A DNA stretch of 64,000 nucleotides from Paenibacillus sp. AN1007 (GCF_040702995.1 NZ_CP159992.1:2381501-2445500), one strand, 5' to 3'; positions 50,435-60,615 are shown, numbered from the stretch's first letter. Translations and numbers: made by a program. The notes: generated by a model from the sequence alone, not told the origin.

Positions 50435-53275
50435 TTAAACCAGTTGAATCGTCATCAACTTGAGATCCAACTCATCCAGTTCTTCCTCTGGTGTGTTAAA
50501 CGAAGGATAACTGGACAGATCGCGTATGCTCGCTTCTCCCATAGGACCGATGGTTGAAGGGTCCAGAGAGGCAAGCGTAGGTGAAAGTTCTTGCAGCATA
50601 CTCCGACTCTCTTCATTACGAAGCAGCACATTGAGAGGTGTACGTGTACTCAGTGTTTGTTTGTATGGAGTAGAAGGCATATAATTAAAGTCGTAATTGC
50701 CGCTTGCTACTTCAATACAGACTTCATGGTCACCCTGTAATACCGGCAGGCCGGCATCAGATAGTGCAATCCCGTTCATAAGGACTTGGTCAATAATTGC
50801 GCGTGGCAGCTTAATTGTTGCTGTTGCATTAAAGGGAACGGAGAAGCTCAAATATAATTTGCCATGCTCATCAAACTTCCATTCACTTCTGTAAGCTCCA
50901 GCTGCTGTATCAATGTGGGCTTTTGTCCACTGAATTCGGAAGTCTGGCATTGGTGCAAGCACGGTATGACGGAAACCAGGCTGATCTTCAGAAGGATTGA
51001 TGCCAGCCATGTGACGATACATCCATTCCACGATTGCACCATATGCGTAATGATTTAGCGAATTCATACCGCTCTCACTAATTTTCCCATCGGGTAAGAT
51101 GGAGTTCCACCGTTCCCAGATCGTTGTAGCTCCTAAATTAACGGCATACAGCCAGCTAGGGTAATCATCATTAAGCAAGAGTGTGTAAGCCACATCATTA
51201 CTTCCGTGTGCTGACAGAACACGATTCAAATATGGCGTTCCAACAAAACCGGTTCTCAGATGATTTTGATCCTTGCGAACACGCATGCGGAGGTCTTCCT
51301 CAATTCGTGCTGTATACTGTTCGGGTACGAGATCCATATACAAGGCGACCGCATATGCAGTTTGGGTATCCACTGCCAAACGCCCGTTTGCTGTGAAAAA
51401 TTCATTTTGAATTGCTGTTCTAACTTCTTGGGCCAGCTTTTCGTAGGAGGCAGCAAGTTCCTCATGCCCTAACACCTTAGCAGCTTTGGCAACGATGTCC
51501 GAGGAGTACGCGTAATATGCAGAAGCGATGAAGAAATTATCTGTCCCGCCCATCGGTGAATCGGGATTATCTCCATCTAGTGCCAACCAATCGCCAAAAT
51601 GGAAACCTACTGTCCAGAGTCTAGATCCCCCGGACTCTTCGTCTGAACGTTTGATGTAATCCACCCATGCTTTCATGCTATCGAATTGTTGCTCCAGGAT
51701 AGCCTTATCTCCGGAATGTACATACGTATTCCAAGGAATAATTGTTGCTGCATCTCCCCAAGCGCTTGAGCCACCGCCCTGCACTCGGCCCACAGGAACG
51801 ACCATCGGAACCATTCCATCCCGATCCTCTTGCTCCATCCACAAATCATAACCATATTTATTAAAAAAGGCATACGTGTCCATATTGTAGTTAGCCGTGC
51901 CTGAGAAGACCTGTGCGTCTCCAGTCCAGCCCATGCGCTCATCCCGCTGAGGGCAATCTGTAGGCGTGTCCAGGAAATTCCCCTTTTGTCCCCAAAGTGC
52001 ATTTTGGAATAGACGATTTACACCGGCGTGACTGGTTTCCAGATAACCAATACGATCCATATCGGAGTAAACTACACAGCCTGTAAAATCATTCAGATCC
52101 AGCTCTCCAGGCCAGCCTTCTACCTTGACATAGCGGAAGCCGTAAAAGGTGAAATATGGACGTACAACGGCTTCCTCACCATTTGCTGTATATACGTATT
52201 CCGCTTTGGCTGACCGAAGGTTTTCACGGAAAAAGTTTCCTTCCTGCAATACTTCGCCGTATTGCAAGCGGATCATGGTTCCTCGGGGTGCTGTTGTGCG
52301 GAATTGAAGCCAGCCGACCATATTTTGTCCCATATCAATCACGGTTTCACCCGCTGGTGTGGTCAGAACAGATACAGGTTTCAAAGTTTCCTTGATGACT
52401 ACCGGGAGACTTCTTCTGGCTTGAAGCCGATCGTATCCCAGATCGCTTTCACGAACCGGATAAATTTCCCTTACGTCCAGTGTGGCATCGTAAATTTCTC
52501 CATCATAGATATTGCCATCCAAGACATGGGAGCGAGTGGCGTGCCAAGATGTATCTGATGGAATGACTTCTTCCGTACCATCGGCATAAGTGATCACGAA
52601 TTCGGACAACAAAGCAAAATGATCACCATACAGATTGGCTGTCGTATCACCTTCGAAACCAAAACGGCCCTTGTACCACCCGTTTCCCAGTCGCACATCT
52701 ACCGAATTTGTTCCTTCCTGCAGCAAATCTGTAATATCGTATGTCTGATATTGCAACCATTTGTGATACGCATTATAATGCGGAGTCAGATATTCCTCCC
52801 CTGCTTTGACCCCGTTTAATTCCAATTCATAGATGCCCAAACCGCAAATGTAGGCTCTTGCTTGAATAATCGGACCTCTTAATTCGAAGCTTTTCTTCAT
52901 CACGGGATGAATATCCCTGTCCAGATCAGGTGTAATCCACATGGCCGTCCAGGATTCATCCATTTTCGCTGTTTCAAACCAGGCAGTTTCACTAACGGCT
53001 TGTTCACCACGTTCATTCCACACGGTCACTCTCCAGAAGTATCGCGTCCGTGGAATTAATTTCAAGTTTGGTGAGTACGAAAGTGAATCGATATCCTGTT
53101 TCTGCCCGCTGTTAAATACGATCTGTGAAAAAGATTCATCAACAGCGATTTCGATCTGTGCCGCAATTTGTTTCGTTGCCGTAGTATCCGTAACCATGTA
53201 AGAAAAACTTGGATTGGATATCTCAAATCCTAACGGATTGGAGATATGATTTGTTTTTAGCTTCGTAATCTTCAT
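50435..53275 (-). CDS. GH78 alpha-L-rhamnosidase with C-terminal helical module
   Basis: 946 residues, no signal peptide. Same layout as the protein at 1679: fibronectin-like start (THISNPLGFEISNPSFSY), beta-sandwich with YICGLGIYELELNG, catalytic barrel with TDCPQRDERMGWTGDAQVF, C-terminal beta domain, then the helical module. Releases rhamnose from imported oligosaccharides. The ATG follows AGGAGG. It lies 52 bp after an LplA-type binding-protein gene, so the operon pairs capture with hydrolysis but lacks its own permeases. Confidence 0.93.
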   Translation of the reverse strand: MKITKLKTNHISNPLGFEISNPSFSYMVTDTTATKQIAAQIEIAVDESFSQIVFNSGQKQDIDSLSYSPNLKLIPRTRYFWRVTVWNERGEQAVSETAWFETAKMDESWTAMWITPDLDRDIHPVMKKSFELRGPIIQARAYICGLGIYELELNGVKAGEEYLTPHYNAYHKWLQYQTYDITDLLQEGTNSVDVRLGNGWYKGRFGFEGDTTANLYGDHFALLSEFVITYADGTEEVIPSDTSWHATRSHVLDGNIYDGEIYDATLDVREIYPVRESDLGYDRLQARRSLPVVIKETLKPVSVLTTPAGETVIDMGQNMVGWLQFRTTAPRGTMIRLQYGEVLQEGNFFRENLRSAKAEYVYTANGEEAVVRPYFTFYGFRYVKVEGWPGELDLNDFTGCVVYSDMDRIGYLETSHAGVNRLFQNALWGQKGNFLDTPTDCPQRDERMGWTGDAQVFSGTANYNMDTYAFFNKYGYDLWMEQEDRDGMVPMVVPVGRVQGGGSSAWGDAATIIPWNTYVHSGDKAILEQQFDSMKAWVDYIKRSDEESGGSRLWTVGFHFGDWLALDGDNPDSPMGGTDNFFIASAYYAYSSDIVAKAAKVLGHEELAASYEKLAQEVRTAIQNEFFTANGRLAVDTQTAYAVALYMDLVPEQYTARIEEDLRMRVRKDQNHLRTGFVGTPYLNRVLSAHGSNDVAYTLLLNDDYPSWLYAVNLGATTIWERWNSILPDGKISESGMNSLNHYAYGAIVEWMYRHMAGINPSEDQPGFRHTVLAPMPDFRIQWTKAHIDTAAGAYRSEWKFDEHGKLYLSFSVPFNATATIKLPRAIIDQVLMNGIALSDAGLPVLQGDHEVCIEVASGNYDFNYMPSTPYKQTLSTRTPLNVLLRNEESRSMLQELSPTLASLDPSTIGPMGEASIRDLSSYPSFNTPEEELDELDLKLMTIQLV
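50438..50650 (-). other. Shared C-terminal helical module (copy 6, GH78)
   Basis: TPLNVLLRNEESRSMLQELSP, then a Gly-containing loop, ASIRDLSSYP, and a Glu-rich final helix (EEELDELDLKL). The same pattern as at the end of the GH78 at 1679. Confidence 0.55.
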
Positions 53276-53327
53276 CTAAGTAACCTCCTGTGTTGATTCG
53301 CGAAATTCAGCTGTAAATGATTCAATG

Positions 53328-54977
53328 TTATGGCCTAGTCTCTGTGGAGCGGTACCACTCGTTCACTTCGTTTGTAATTTGTCTTCCTCCGGAATTCATC
53401 CACTTTTGTACAAACTCATCAAACGCAGCAAGTGGCTCCTCTCCATAAATGATCGAGTTAAAAGTTTCCAGCTCATTTTTTTGCAAATAGGCGTTTCGAG
53501 CTTGCATCGTTTTGGTCGGGGGACCTTGAAACAGATTGCTGCGATCAATCTGCCTCTGCTGCATCACTACAGCATCTGCCTGCATGATAGGGGATTGAAT
53601 TTCATCCTTGGGATCAACCCCCATACTTAGTAAAACAGCGCGATCATGTGAATTGAGATTCTTCCCTCGGCCCATTTTCAGTAAAGCTGCTTTGATTCTG
53701 GAAGGGTAACTTGCGTATTGTCCCATGAGGGTGTACTTAAACGTTTGCACCTTCCCCCCAGGAATATCATTGCTGTTGCTATCTAAGGATCCATCAGGGT
53801 TTAGAACATAATCGTAACCATTTTGATAAGCGCTGAGATACAAAGGATCGTTGGTCACTGTTGCTTCGTATAAATAGTTCTGATACCTGAAAAATGCCTG
53901 CAATGCTTCTTCTGAAATATGCCGATTAATCATCAATGCTCCACTGTATGAGTTTCCTTTCAAGCGGGCCGCGGTTCCGTCCATCCCGGCAGGAATGGGA
54001 TAAGGTACAAACTCGGCTGACGGCTCCTTGGCTTTTAGTTGCTGGAAAGGATAGTCACCAAACCAGCGGGGGCCAGCAACTATCCCTACTTTTCCATCAA
54101 TGATGTTTTGATTTACTTGACTAAAGTCTTGAAGTGCTAGGTTATTTCCAATGTAACCTTTTCTCTTCCATGATTTTAATGTCGCAAGCGCTTGTTTGAT
54201 CTGAGGCTGAACACTTCCATACACGAGTTGGCCTTTTTCATTCTTGCTCCATATACTCGGGATCGCTCCATATGCACCGAATACCCATGAGATATCCCCT
54301 ATCGGTGAGACGACGTACTGGTCTTTAATTGCAAAATCAATACCGTACGTGTCCTGTATGCCATTTCCGTCCGGGTCGTCATAGGTAAAGGCAGTCATGA
54401 CCGTTTCCAGTTCTTTCAGATTGTTAGGAGCTTCGAGGTTCAAGTGCTTCAGCCAGTCCTTGCGAATCCAGAGAACAGACTGTGATGCTTGCTCCGTAAT
54501 GATCGGAATAGCCATACGCTTTCCATTGATCTCGAAAGGCTCCCAGGCTTCTGGCACCTCTGCCATTGCTGCTTTCCATGTGGGCGAAGCATAACGCTCC
54601 CAAGCTTCTCCTGCATCCAAGAGTTTTCCTGAAAGCATAAACGTGTTGACCGTATCCATCACATTCGACGTAAAAACATCAGGTAATACATCATCGGAAG
54701 AGAGCATTAGCCGAAGCTTCATATCATAGTCTTCAACTGGAGCACTCCATTTTGTACGAATGTTTACACCCAGTGTGTTATAAGCCCAGCGGATATGTAC
54801 ATTATCTGCAACATTTTCGCCGTTTTTATATACGGTAGTCGGGTCATTCATATTGACCGTTGTCAGCACAACTGCCGATTTATCGGGCTCAGGTTGTGGC
54901 GTTTTAGGGCTACATCCTGCAGTGAGCAGGATCAGACATAAGAATGAAAGAGAAAGATAAATTTGTTTCCAGTTCAT
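53328..54977 (-). CDS. LplA-type sugar-binding lipoprotein without adjacent permeases
   Basis: 549 residues. Lipoprotein signal with LLTAGC (lipid-attached Cys), then a large extracellular binding protein of the LplA/YtcQ type. It is clearly paralogous to the protein at 56941 along its whole length (VWGWAxD-like MDNVHIRWA/MDNVHTRWA region, VLWIRKDWL, QGPPTKTM). The start is ATG 54977 with AAGGAG; a TTG three codons earlier overlaps that site. First gene of a two-gene operon with the GH78. It may share the LplB/LplC permeases encoded at 58667-60483. Confidence 0.9.
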   Translation of the reverse strand: MNWKQIYLSLSFLCLILLTAGCSPKTPQPEPDKSAVVLTTVNMNDPTTVYKNGENVADNVHIRWAYNTLGVNIRTKWSAPVEDYDMKLRLMLSSDDVLPDVFTSNVMDTVNTFMLSGKLLDAGEAWERYASPTWKAAMAEVPEAWEPFEINGKRMAIPIITEQASQSVLWIRKDWLKHLNLEAPNNLKELETVMTAFTYDDPDGNGIQDTYGIDFAIKDQYVVSPIGDISWVFGAYGAIPSIWSKNEKGQLVYGSVQPQIKQALATLKSWKRKGYIGNNLALQDFSQVNQNIIDGKVGIVAGPRWFGDYPFQQLKAKEPSAEFVPYPIPAGMDGTAARLKGNSYSGALMINRHISEEALQAFFRYQNYLYEATVTNDPLYLSAYQNGYDYVLNPDGSLDSNSNDIPGGKVQTFKYTLMGQYASYPSRIKAALLKMGRGKNLNSHDRAVLLSMGVDPKDEIQSPIMQADAVVMQQRQIDRSNLFQGPPTKTMQARNAYLQKNELETFNSIIYGEEPLAAFDEFVQKWMNSGGRQITNEVNEWYRSTETRP

Positions 54978-55157
54978 ACGAATCAAGCTCCTTCATCATC
55001 ATCATATCGTGCCAGTGGTTGAGTCTAAATAACGCTTTATCAACATTACATAATTCATTATTAACCTTACTTCTATATGTAAGTTAAATGGCTTGTAATT
55101 CAGAGTTGGCAAGCCTACAATAAGGTGAATTTAGTTCTTGTCAGGGGGAATTTCAGA

Positions 55158-56840
55158 TTGAGAGAGAAATACAGAACATTTCTGAGTATGGTAGCAATTA
55201 CGTTTATTATGCTTGCTGCTGTTCTTATCATGTATACCTTTTCTGTTCAATCCAGTGTGGATACGGTGCAGAAGGATATTGAAACGAATAATCTCAATCG
55301 TGTCCAATTTGTAGTGAATTCGCTGGATCAAAGCCTGGACCGGTTAAACATGTTATCCATCTCGATGGAAACAGACAACTCCATTGCTTTGTTACGCTCG
55401 GTTGATGTGATGAGCTCCTACGAACAGGTACAATTAATTCAGAATATTGCTACAAGAGTCAATCTTCAAAGTTTGTCAGAAGGATGGAACAACAAAATCT
55501 CCATCTATTCTACACTTTTGAAACAATGGATTATTTCTTCCGAGATGGGCATGAAAGCTCCTATCGTTAACTCCAATAATACAGGTTGGCATTTTGATAA
55601 AGCATCAGATAAATACTACAAATATAAAGTGATGCCCCAGACTATTATCCGACTTGAGTTCCCTCGAAGTAATCTTGAAGATATTGTAGAGAACTCCCAT
55701 CAGGGAGAGAATGAGTCTGTATTTTATAATACTAACGGGGACTCCATCACACGTAAGAAGGCCAGTCCGGTAACATCTAATATTGTAAAGGAGATCGCAA
55801 AACATCTTCAACCTACCTCCGGTTCTGAAACCGTGTCTGTAAACGAAGAAAAGTATATCGTAAACTATGTATACTCTCATCAGCTCGGATGGTATTTAAT
55901 TGACTTCATGCCGCTTGACAGGGCTTTACAACCCATTCGTTTCACTCAGATCTGGTTCTATGCTTCTTGTATCATGCTGTTTATCGCAGGAATCACGATC
56001 ATTGTGGTTCTCTTCCGTAAAGTACAGATTCCAATTCTCGCCTTATTGAAAGGTGTTCGACTTTTGAAGCATGGTGACTTCTCTTATCGAATACAGCGGG
56101 AGAGCAGTAACGAGTTTGATTTTTTATATGGACAATTTAATGATATGGCTGGGCAAATCGAGGATCTGATTGAAAAAGTGTATAAAGAGAAAATTGTAGC
56201 AAGGGAAGCCGTGTTAAAGCAGCTGCAGGCTCAGATTAATCCTCATTTTCTGTATAATTGCCTTTTCTTTATCAACAATATGACGAGATTGGGCAATGAG
56301 GAAGCGGTGACAGCCATGACACAAAATTTGGCCGAATATTTCAGGTATACGACGCGATTGGACGAACCTATGACAACCCTGGAAAAAGAGATGGGGATCA
56401 TACGCAACTATCTTAAAATTCAGAGCTTGCGCATGGATCGGCTCTCCTATCAGATTGAATTTCCAGAGGAATTAAAGACTGTGCCGATTCCGAAACTGCT
56501 CATTCAGCCTTTGGTGGAAAACAGTATCATTCATGGGATTGAAACAAAGCGTGATTCTGGCGTCATACACGTCTCAATAAAACGAATTGAACATGGGATC
56601 TGCATCAAGGTAGATGATGACGGGAAAGGAATGAGTACGAATGATATCCATGCGCTTAAGGCTAGGATCTCAAAACCTCCGATCGATACGGTGGGATGTG
56701 CGCTTTGGAACATTTCGGAACGCCTAAGAATACATGATCCTGTTAACTCACATCTCGAGTTTGAGCAAAGCCCGCTTGGGGGTCTGCGCGTCCAGTTACA
56801 GTGGTCTCTTGAACCTCAACGAAGTGAAAACACGGAGTGA
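55158..56840 (+). CDS. YesM-type sensor histidine kinase, no adjacent regulator
   Basis: 560 residues: membrane segment (about 8-28), extracellular sensor domain, second segment (about 265-290), HAMP, then INPHFLYNCLFFINNM (phospho-acceptor His) and an ATPase domain with PLVENSIIHGIE and DDDGKGMS. TTG 55158 is the likely start (AGGGGG at 9 nt); a GTG at 55125 lacks a site. Divergent from the LplA-type gene. Unlike the pair at 14020, no YesN response-regulator gene is beside it, so its partner is encoded elsewhere or shared. Confidence 0.88.
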   Translation: MREKYRTFLSMVAITFIMLAAVLIMYTFSVQSSVDTVQKDIETNNLNRVQFVVNSLDQSLDRLNMLSISMETDNSIALLRSVDVMSSYEQVQLIQNIATRVNLQSLSEGWNNKISIYSTLLKQWIISSEMGMKAPIVNSNNTGWHFDKASDKYYKYKVMPQTIIRLEFPRSNLEDIVENSHQGENESVFYNTNGDSITRKKASPVTSNIVKEIAKHLQPTSGSETVSVNEEKYIVNYVYSHQLGWYLIDFMPLDRALQPIRFTQIWFYASCIMLFIAGITIIVVLFRKVQIPILALLKGVRLLKHGDFSYRIQRESSNEFDFLYGQFNDMAGQIEDLIEKVYKEKIVAREAVLKQLQAQINPHFLYNCLFFINNMTRLGNEEAVTAMTQNLAEYFRYTTRLDEPMTTLEKEMGIIRNYLKIQSLRMDRLSYQIEFPEELKTVPIPKLLIQPLVENSIIHGIETKRDSGVIHVSIKRIEHGICIKVDDDGKGMSTNDIHALKARISKPPIDTVGCALWNISERLRIHDPVNSHLEFEQSPLGGLRVQLQWSLEPQRSENTE

Positions 56841-56897
56841 GTTATGGAACTGACCTCATGGACTCTCGTACGTTTAACCAATAAATCGCACCAAAAC

Positions 56898-56937
56898 AAA
56901 GGCACCTGGATTATTATAATCCAAGTGCCTTTTCTCT
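56898..56937. terminator. Bidirectional terminator between kinase and lplA-type genes
   Basis: AAAGGCACCTGGATTA pairs with TAATCCAAGTGCCTTT (one mismatch) over a 5-nt loop. T-runs occur at the 3' side of both strands. It ends both converging genes. Confidence 0.88.
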
Positions 56938-56940
56938 GGT

Positions 56941-58647
56941 CTATTGTTGCTTCACGGTATCATACCACTCATTTACTTCTTTGATGATGTTATCTCCTCC
57001 AGATGATTTCCACTTTGCAACAAAAGAATCGAATTCATCAACGGGCTTTTTGCCATAAATAATTTCAATATAGGAGTCTATCTGCATTTTGGTCAATAAT
57101 TCCTGCCTGGAAAGCATCGTTTTGGTAGAAGGACCTAAGAAATACTCTGGTACATCGATATCACTCTGATCCATTGCAATCAGCAAAGCTTTTGAAGAAA
57201 AAGCCTCCAGAGGATTAGATGTGTCATTGCCAAGAATGCCTGTTGGTGCCAATGCCGCTAACTCTTGATTACTCAACGTTTCGTTTTTAGCCATTTTAAC
57301 ATTGGCTTCCAACCTTTTGGAAGGATATACGGCGTCCGAGCCAGTAATCGTATATTTCATCGTTGAAACTTTGCCACCTGTAATTTTACTCTCATCCATA
57401 ACGGCTTTGCCATTCTCAATCACATAATCGTATCCATCCTGAAAACCCTTGAATAGCAATGGATCATTCGAGTTATATGCCTCATACAATTCATTTTGAT
57501 AATGGAAAAACGCTTGTAGAGCTTCTTCTGAAATATCTTTATTGATCAGGATCGCACTCGTATATGGTTCCGCGATAGTTCGCATATTTTTGCCATCTGC
57601 TCCCTCAGGAATCGGATAAGGATTGTAAATCGCATTGGGGTTAGATGCCAGAAGCATCGAGCCCGGATAAACCATCATCCAGTTTTCTCCTCCAAGCATA
57701 CCCACTTTTCCAGAAGCAACGTTCTCAGCTACTTTATTAAAATCGTGCAGAGCAATGTCACTCGCAATGTATCCCTTGTTCATCCACTCATTGAGTTTGC
57801 TCAAACCTGACTTGATCTCTGGTTGAATTGACCCATACTTGAGGTTGCCATCCGTGTCTGGATACCAGCGTTCCGGTATAGCTCCAAACATTCCAAAGAA
57901 CCATGAAGTATCACCCATAGGTGAGCCGACTACTTGATCTTTCATCGCGAGTTCCAGAGCTAAAGTGTCCTTTTTTCCATTGCCATCAGGATCTTGATTC
58001 ACAAAAGCATCCATCACCTTCTCCAGCTCATCCAATGTGGTTGGTGCTTTAAGGTTTAACTTATCCAGCCAATCCTGTCTGATCCAAAGTACAGACTGGG
58101 TTCCAGCTGTAGGGCGAACTACCGGTATGGCAAATTTTTTGCCATCTTTTATGAAAGGATACCAAGCGGTGGGTTCCTCTGCGAGAGCTGCTTTCCAGGT
58201 ATCCGATGCGTATTTGTCGAATGCTTCTGTTACGTCAAGCAATTTACCTGAGTCAATAAAAGTATTGATCGTGTTGGATTGGCTTGAGTTGGCGACGAAC
58301 AGATCAGGTATCTGGTCTCCAGAAGACAACATTAGCTTCAATTTGGTGTCGTAATCTACCGCAGAGGATGTCCATAACGTTTTCATTTCTACGCCGAGCG
58401 TATCTTTGGCCCAGCGGGTATGAACATTGTCCATATAGTTTTCACCATTTTTGAATTTGACTGTAGGGTCCTCGCTTCTCACCATTGTTACCGATACCGC
58501 AGGCTCGATTTTTCCATTCACAATTTTAATTTCTTTTGCAGGCTCATTCGATTTGGCTGCCTCTTCTTTATTGCTGCAAGCGGTTAACAGACTAAAGCTC
58601 ATCGCAAGAAGCAGGCATCCCCACATCATTTTTCTTTGTTTTTTCAT
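56941..58647 (-). CDS. LplA-type sugar-binding lipoprotein
   Basis: 568 residues. Signal peptide with lipobox LLTAC (Cys24), then the binding domain with VLWIRQDWLDKLNL, MDAFVNQDPDGNGKKDT (calcium-site-like loop near 220-236) and QELLTKMQ near the end. Captures an oligosaccharide for the LplC/LplB permeases encoded just upstream (19-bp gap). Last gene of the operon, followed directly by a terminator. Substrate probably a rhamnogalacturonan or similar fragment, judged by neighbours. Confidence 0.92.
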   Translation of the reverse strand: MKKQRKMMWGCLLLAMSFSLLTACSNKEEAAKSNEPAKEIKIVNGKIEPAVSVTMVRSEDPTVKFKNGENYMDNVHTRWAKDTLGVEMKTLWTSSAVDYDTKLKLMLSSGDQIPDLFVANSSQSNTINTFIDSGKLLDVTEAFDKYASDTWKAALAEEPTAWYPFIKDGKKFAIPVVRPTAGTQSVLWIRQDWLDKLNLKAPTTLDELEKVMDAFVNQDPDGNGKKDTLALELAMKDQVVGSPMGDTSWFFGMFGAIPERWYPDTDGNLKYGSIQPEIKSGLSKLNEWMNKGYIASDIALHDFNKVAENVASGKVGMLGGENWMMVYPGSMLLASNPNAIYNPYPIPEGADGKNMRTIAEPYTSAILINKDISEEALQAFFHYQNELYEAYNSNDPLLFKGFQDGYDYVIENGKAVMDESKITGGKVSTMKYTITGSDAVYPSKRLEANVKMAKNETLSNQELAALAPTGILGNDTSNPLEAFSSKALLIAMDQSDIDVPEYFLGPSTKTMLSRQELLTKMQIDSYIEIIYGKKPVDEFDSFVAKWKSSGGDNIIKEVNEWYDTVKQQ

Positions 58648-58666
58648 ACTTTTCCCCCCAATGGAA

Positions 58667-59542
58667 TTATTCTTTTACTGCACCGATAACAATCCCGGCT
58701 GTAAAAAACTTTTGAAGCACAGGATAGATGAGCAAAATCGGTATAGCCCCAATTAAGACCTGAGCTGCCCGAATAGAGCGATTGTTAATTTTCGCAATGT
58801 CATTCACATTGCTGGCATCGACAACCGGTACAGCAATTAGAGATTTGAGGAGCGTACTGAGTGGTACATTGTCTCCCCTCATATAAATGGAGCCCGCAAA
58901 CCATTCATTCCAATCGTTCACCACCATAAATAGGCCTACAGTTGCAAGGACAGGCAAGGATAGCGGCAGAAACATATTGAAGAACACCTGCCAATGATTG
59001 GCTCCGTCCATAAAAGCAGATTCTTCGATCTCCTTCGGTAATGCTTTGAAAAAATTCATGATGAGAACGAGATAAAATACGTTGACCAAACCTGGAAGCA
59101 CAAGTGCCCAGACGGAATTATACAAGCCAATTTTGGTGACGAGCAGATAGGTAGGAATTAGCCCGCCATTAAACAACATCGCAACCACAAACAGACTTAC
59201 AAACAGTTTGTATCCAGCGATGCCGTCCCTCCCGCCGCCTTTGGATAACACATAAGCTGCCATACAGTTGATCATAAGTCCGAGCACCAGGCTTAGCACG
59301 GTACGCTGTATTGAAATCCATATCGCTGGCAGGAAAGCGGGATTCTCAAGTGCTTTCAGATAGGAGTTAAAGGTAATATCGATCGGGAAAAAAGTAACTC
59401 TGTTTGCCATAACGGCTTCTGTTGAACTTAGCGATATGGCAACAACATGTAGCAATGGTACAACACAAATTAGTGCTAGTAATATCATGAGTACATTATT
59501 AAATGTCTGAAACCAGCGCTGAGGCGTAGACATCACTTGCAT
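58667..59542 (-). CDS. Sugar ABC transporter permease, LplC type
   Basis: 291 residues, six membrane segments, EAA loop EIEESAFMDGANHWQVFFNM near residues 175-194. The C-terminus FFTAGIVIGAVKE is typical of LplC/YtcP permeases. It starts 11 bp after the LplB-type stop, with AAGGTGGG. Forms the heterodimeric channel with that protein; no ATPase gene is nearby. Confidence 0.93.
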   Translation of the reverse strand: MQVMSTPQRWFQTFNNVLMILLALICVVPLLHVVAISLSSTEAVMANRVTFFPIDITFNSYLKALENPAFLPAIWISIQRTVLSLVLGLMINCMAAYVLSKGGGRDGIAGYKLFVSLFVVAMLFNGGLIPTYLLVTKIGLYNSVWALVLPGLVNVFYLVLIMNFFKALPKEIEESAFMDGANHWQVFFNMFLPLSLPVLATVGLFMVVNDWNEWFAGSIYMRGDNVPLSTLLKSLIAVPVVDASNVNDIAKINNRSIRAAQVLIGAIPILLIYPVLQKFFTAGIVIGAVKE

Positions 59543-59553
59543 AAAATCCCACC

Positions 59554-60483
59554 TTAGAAAATTTTATAGTCAGCTACTTTGTAGGCAATCCGGTATGCAC
59601 CCAGAATTAAAATCAGGCTGACAATGGATTTGAATAAACCGATTGCAGTAGAGAAGCTGTAGTTACCATCAATCAGACCGATCCGATAAACAAAAGTATC
59701 GATGATATCACCTTTTTCATACACCAGAGGGTTATACAAATTAAAGATTTGATCAAAGCCTGCATTCAGTATTTGACTGAGTGAAAGTGTTAGTACCACA
59801 GCTATTGTTGGAATTAGAGATGGCAAAGTGATATGCAGCATCTGTTTCCATTTGCCTGCTCCATCAATCTGTGCTGCTTCATACAGTGCTGGATTGATTC
59901 CGACTATGGCCGCGAGGAAAATGATGGAACCATATCCGAACTCTTTCCATACTTCACTCGATACCACTGTAAACAGAAACCAGTTGTTATCACCCAGAAA
60001 GAAGATGGGGTTGAGTCCTAATGCCTGCAGTGCCTGATTAACAAGACCGCTGTCCGGGTTAAGCAGCTCAATAAAAATACCGCCTAGAACAACCCATGAG
60101 AGAAAGTGTGGGAGAAAAACAAATGTTTGAACAGTACTTCTTAATACTTTGCGGCGGACTTCATTAATCAGCAGTGCAAAGCCCATCGTCGAAATAAAAC
60201 CAAAAACCAGTTTTAACACCGCGATCCGAAGTGTATTCCAGATGACCTGCACGCTATCTGGATATTCAAATAGAAATTTGAAATGTTCCATGCCTACCCA
60301 TTCGGACCCCATTATCCCCAGATAAGGTTTGTAATCCTGAAACGCCATGACTAGTCCGCCCAGGGGCATGTAGACAAATACAAGAACCAATAGCACGGCG
60401 GGGCTTAACATTAAGTAGAGCTGCCAGCGATCTCCTCGTCTATTGATTTTCACTTTGTCCTTTTTTGGGGCTGCCAACTCCAT
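59554..60483 (-). CDS. Sugar ABC transporter permease, LplB type
   Basis: 309 residues, six membrane segments, EAA loop ALYEAAQIDGAGKWKQMLHI near residues 205-224. The N-terminal FVYMPLGGLVMAFQDYKPYLG is the signature of LplB/YteP permeases. The start is ATG 60483 with GAGGAGG; an in-frame ATG five codons earlier overlaps that site. First gene of the transporter operon; a cre-like site lies about 50 bp upstream. Confidence 0.93.
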   Translation of the reverse strand: MELAAPKKDKVKINRRGDRWQLYLMLSPAVLLVLVFVYMPLGGLVMAFQDYKPYLGIMGSEWVGMEHFKFLFEYPDSVQVIWNTLRIAVLKLVFGFISTMGFALLINEVRRKVLRSTVQTFVFLPHFLSWVVLGGIFIELLNPDSGLVNQALQALGLNPIFFLGDNNWFLFTVVSSEVWKEFGYGSIIFLAAIVGINPALYEAAQIDGAGKWKQMLHITLPSLIPTIAVVLTLSLSQILNAGFDQIFNLYNPLVYEKGDIIDTFVYRIGLIDGNYSFSTAIGLFKSIVSLILILGAYRIAYKVADYKIF

Positions 60484-60529
60484 ATGAGACCTCCTCATGT
60501 CTGATGTAGAATAGTATTAATGGATTTAT

Positions 60530-60543
60530 TGTAAGCGCATACA
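60530..60543 (-). promoter_or_regulatory. cre-like site upstream of the LplB-C-A operon
   Basis: TGTAAGCGCATACA matches the CcpA cre consensus TGWAANCGNTNWCA at 13 of 14 positions and is nearly palindromic. Its position about 50 bp before the first start codon suits catabolite repression. Confidence 0.6.
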
Positions 60544-60615
60544 AGTCTGCGGGATATAATGCAATACAAAGGGTGAATAGCGTTTTCTTAACTTATAGAT
60601 GAAAAAGCTGATCGT

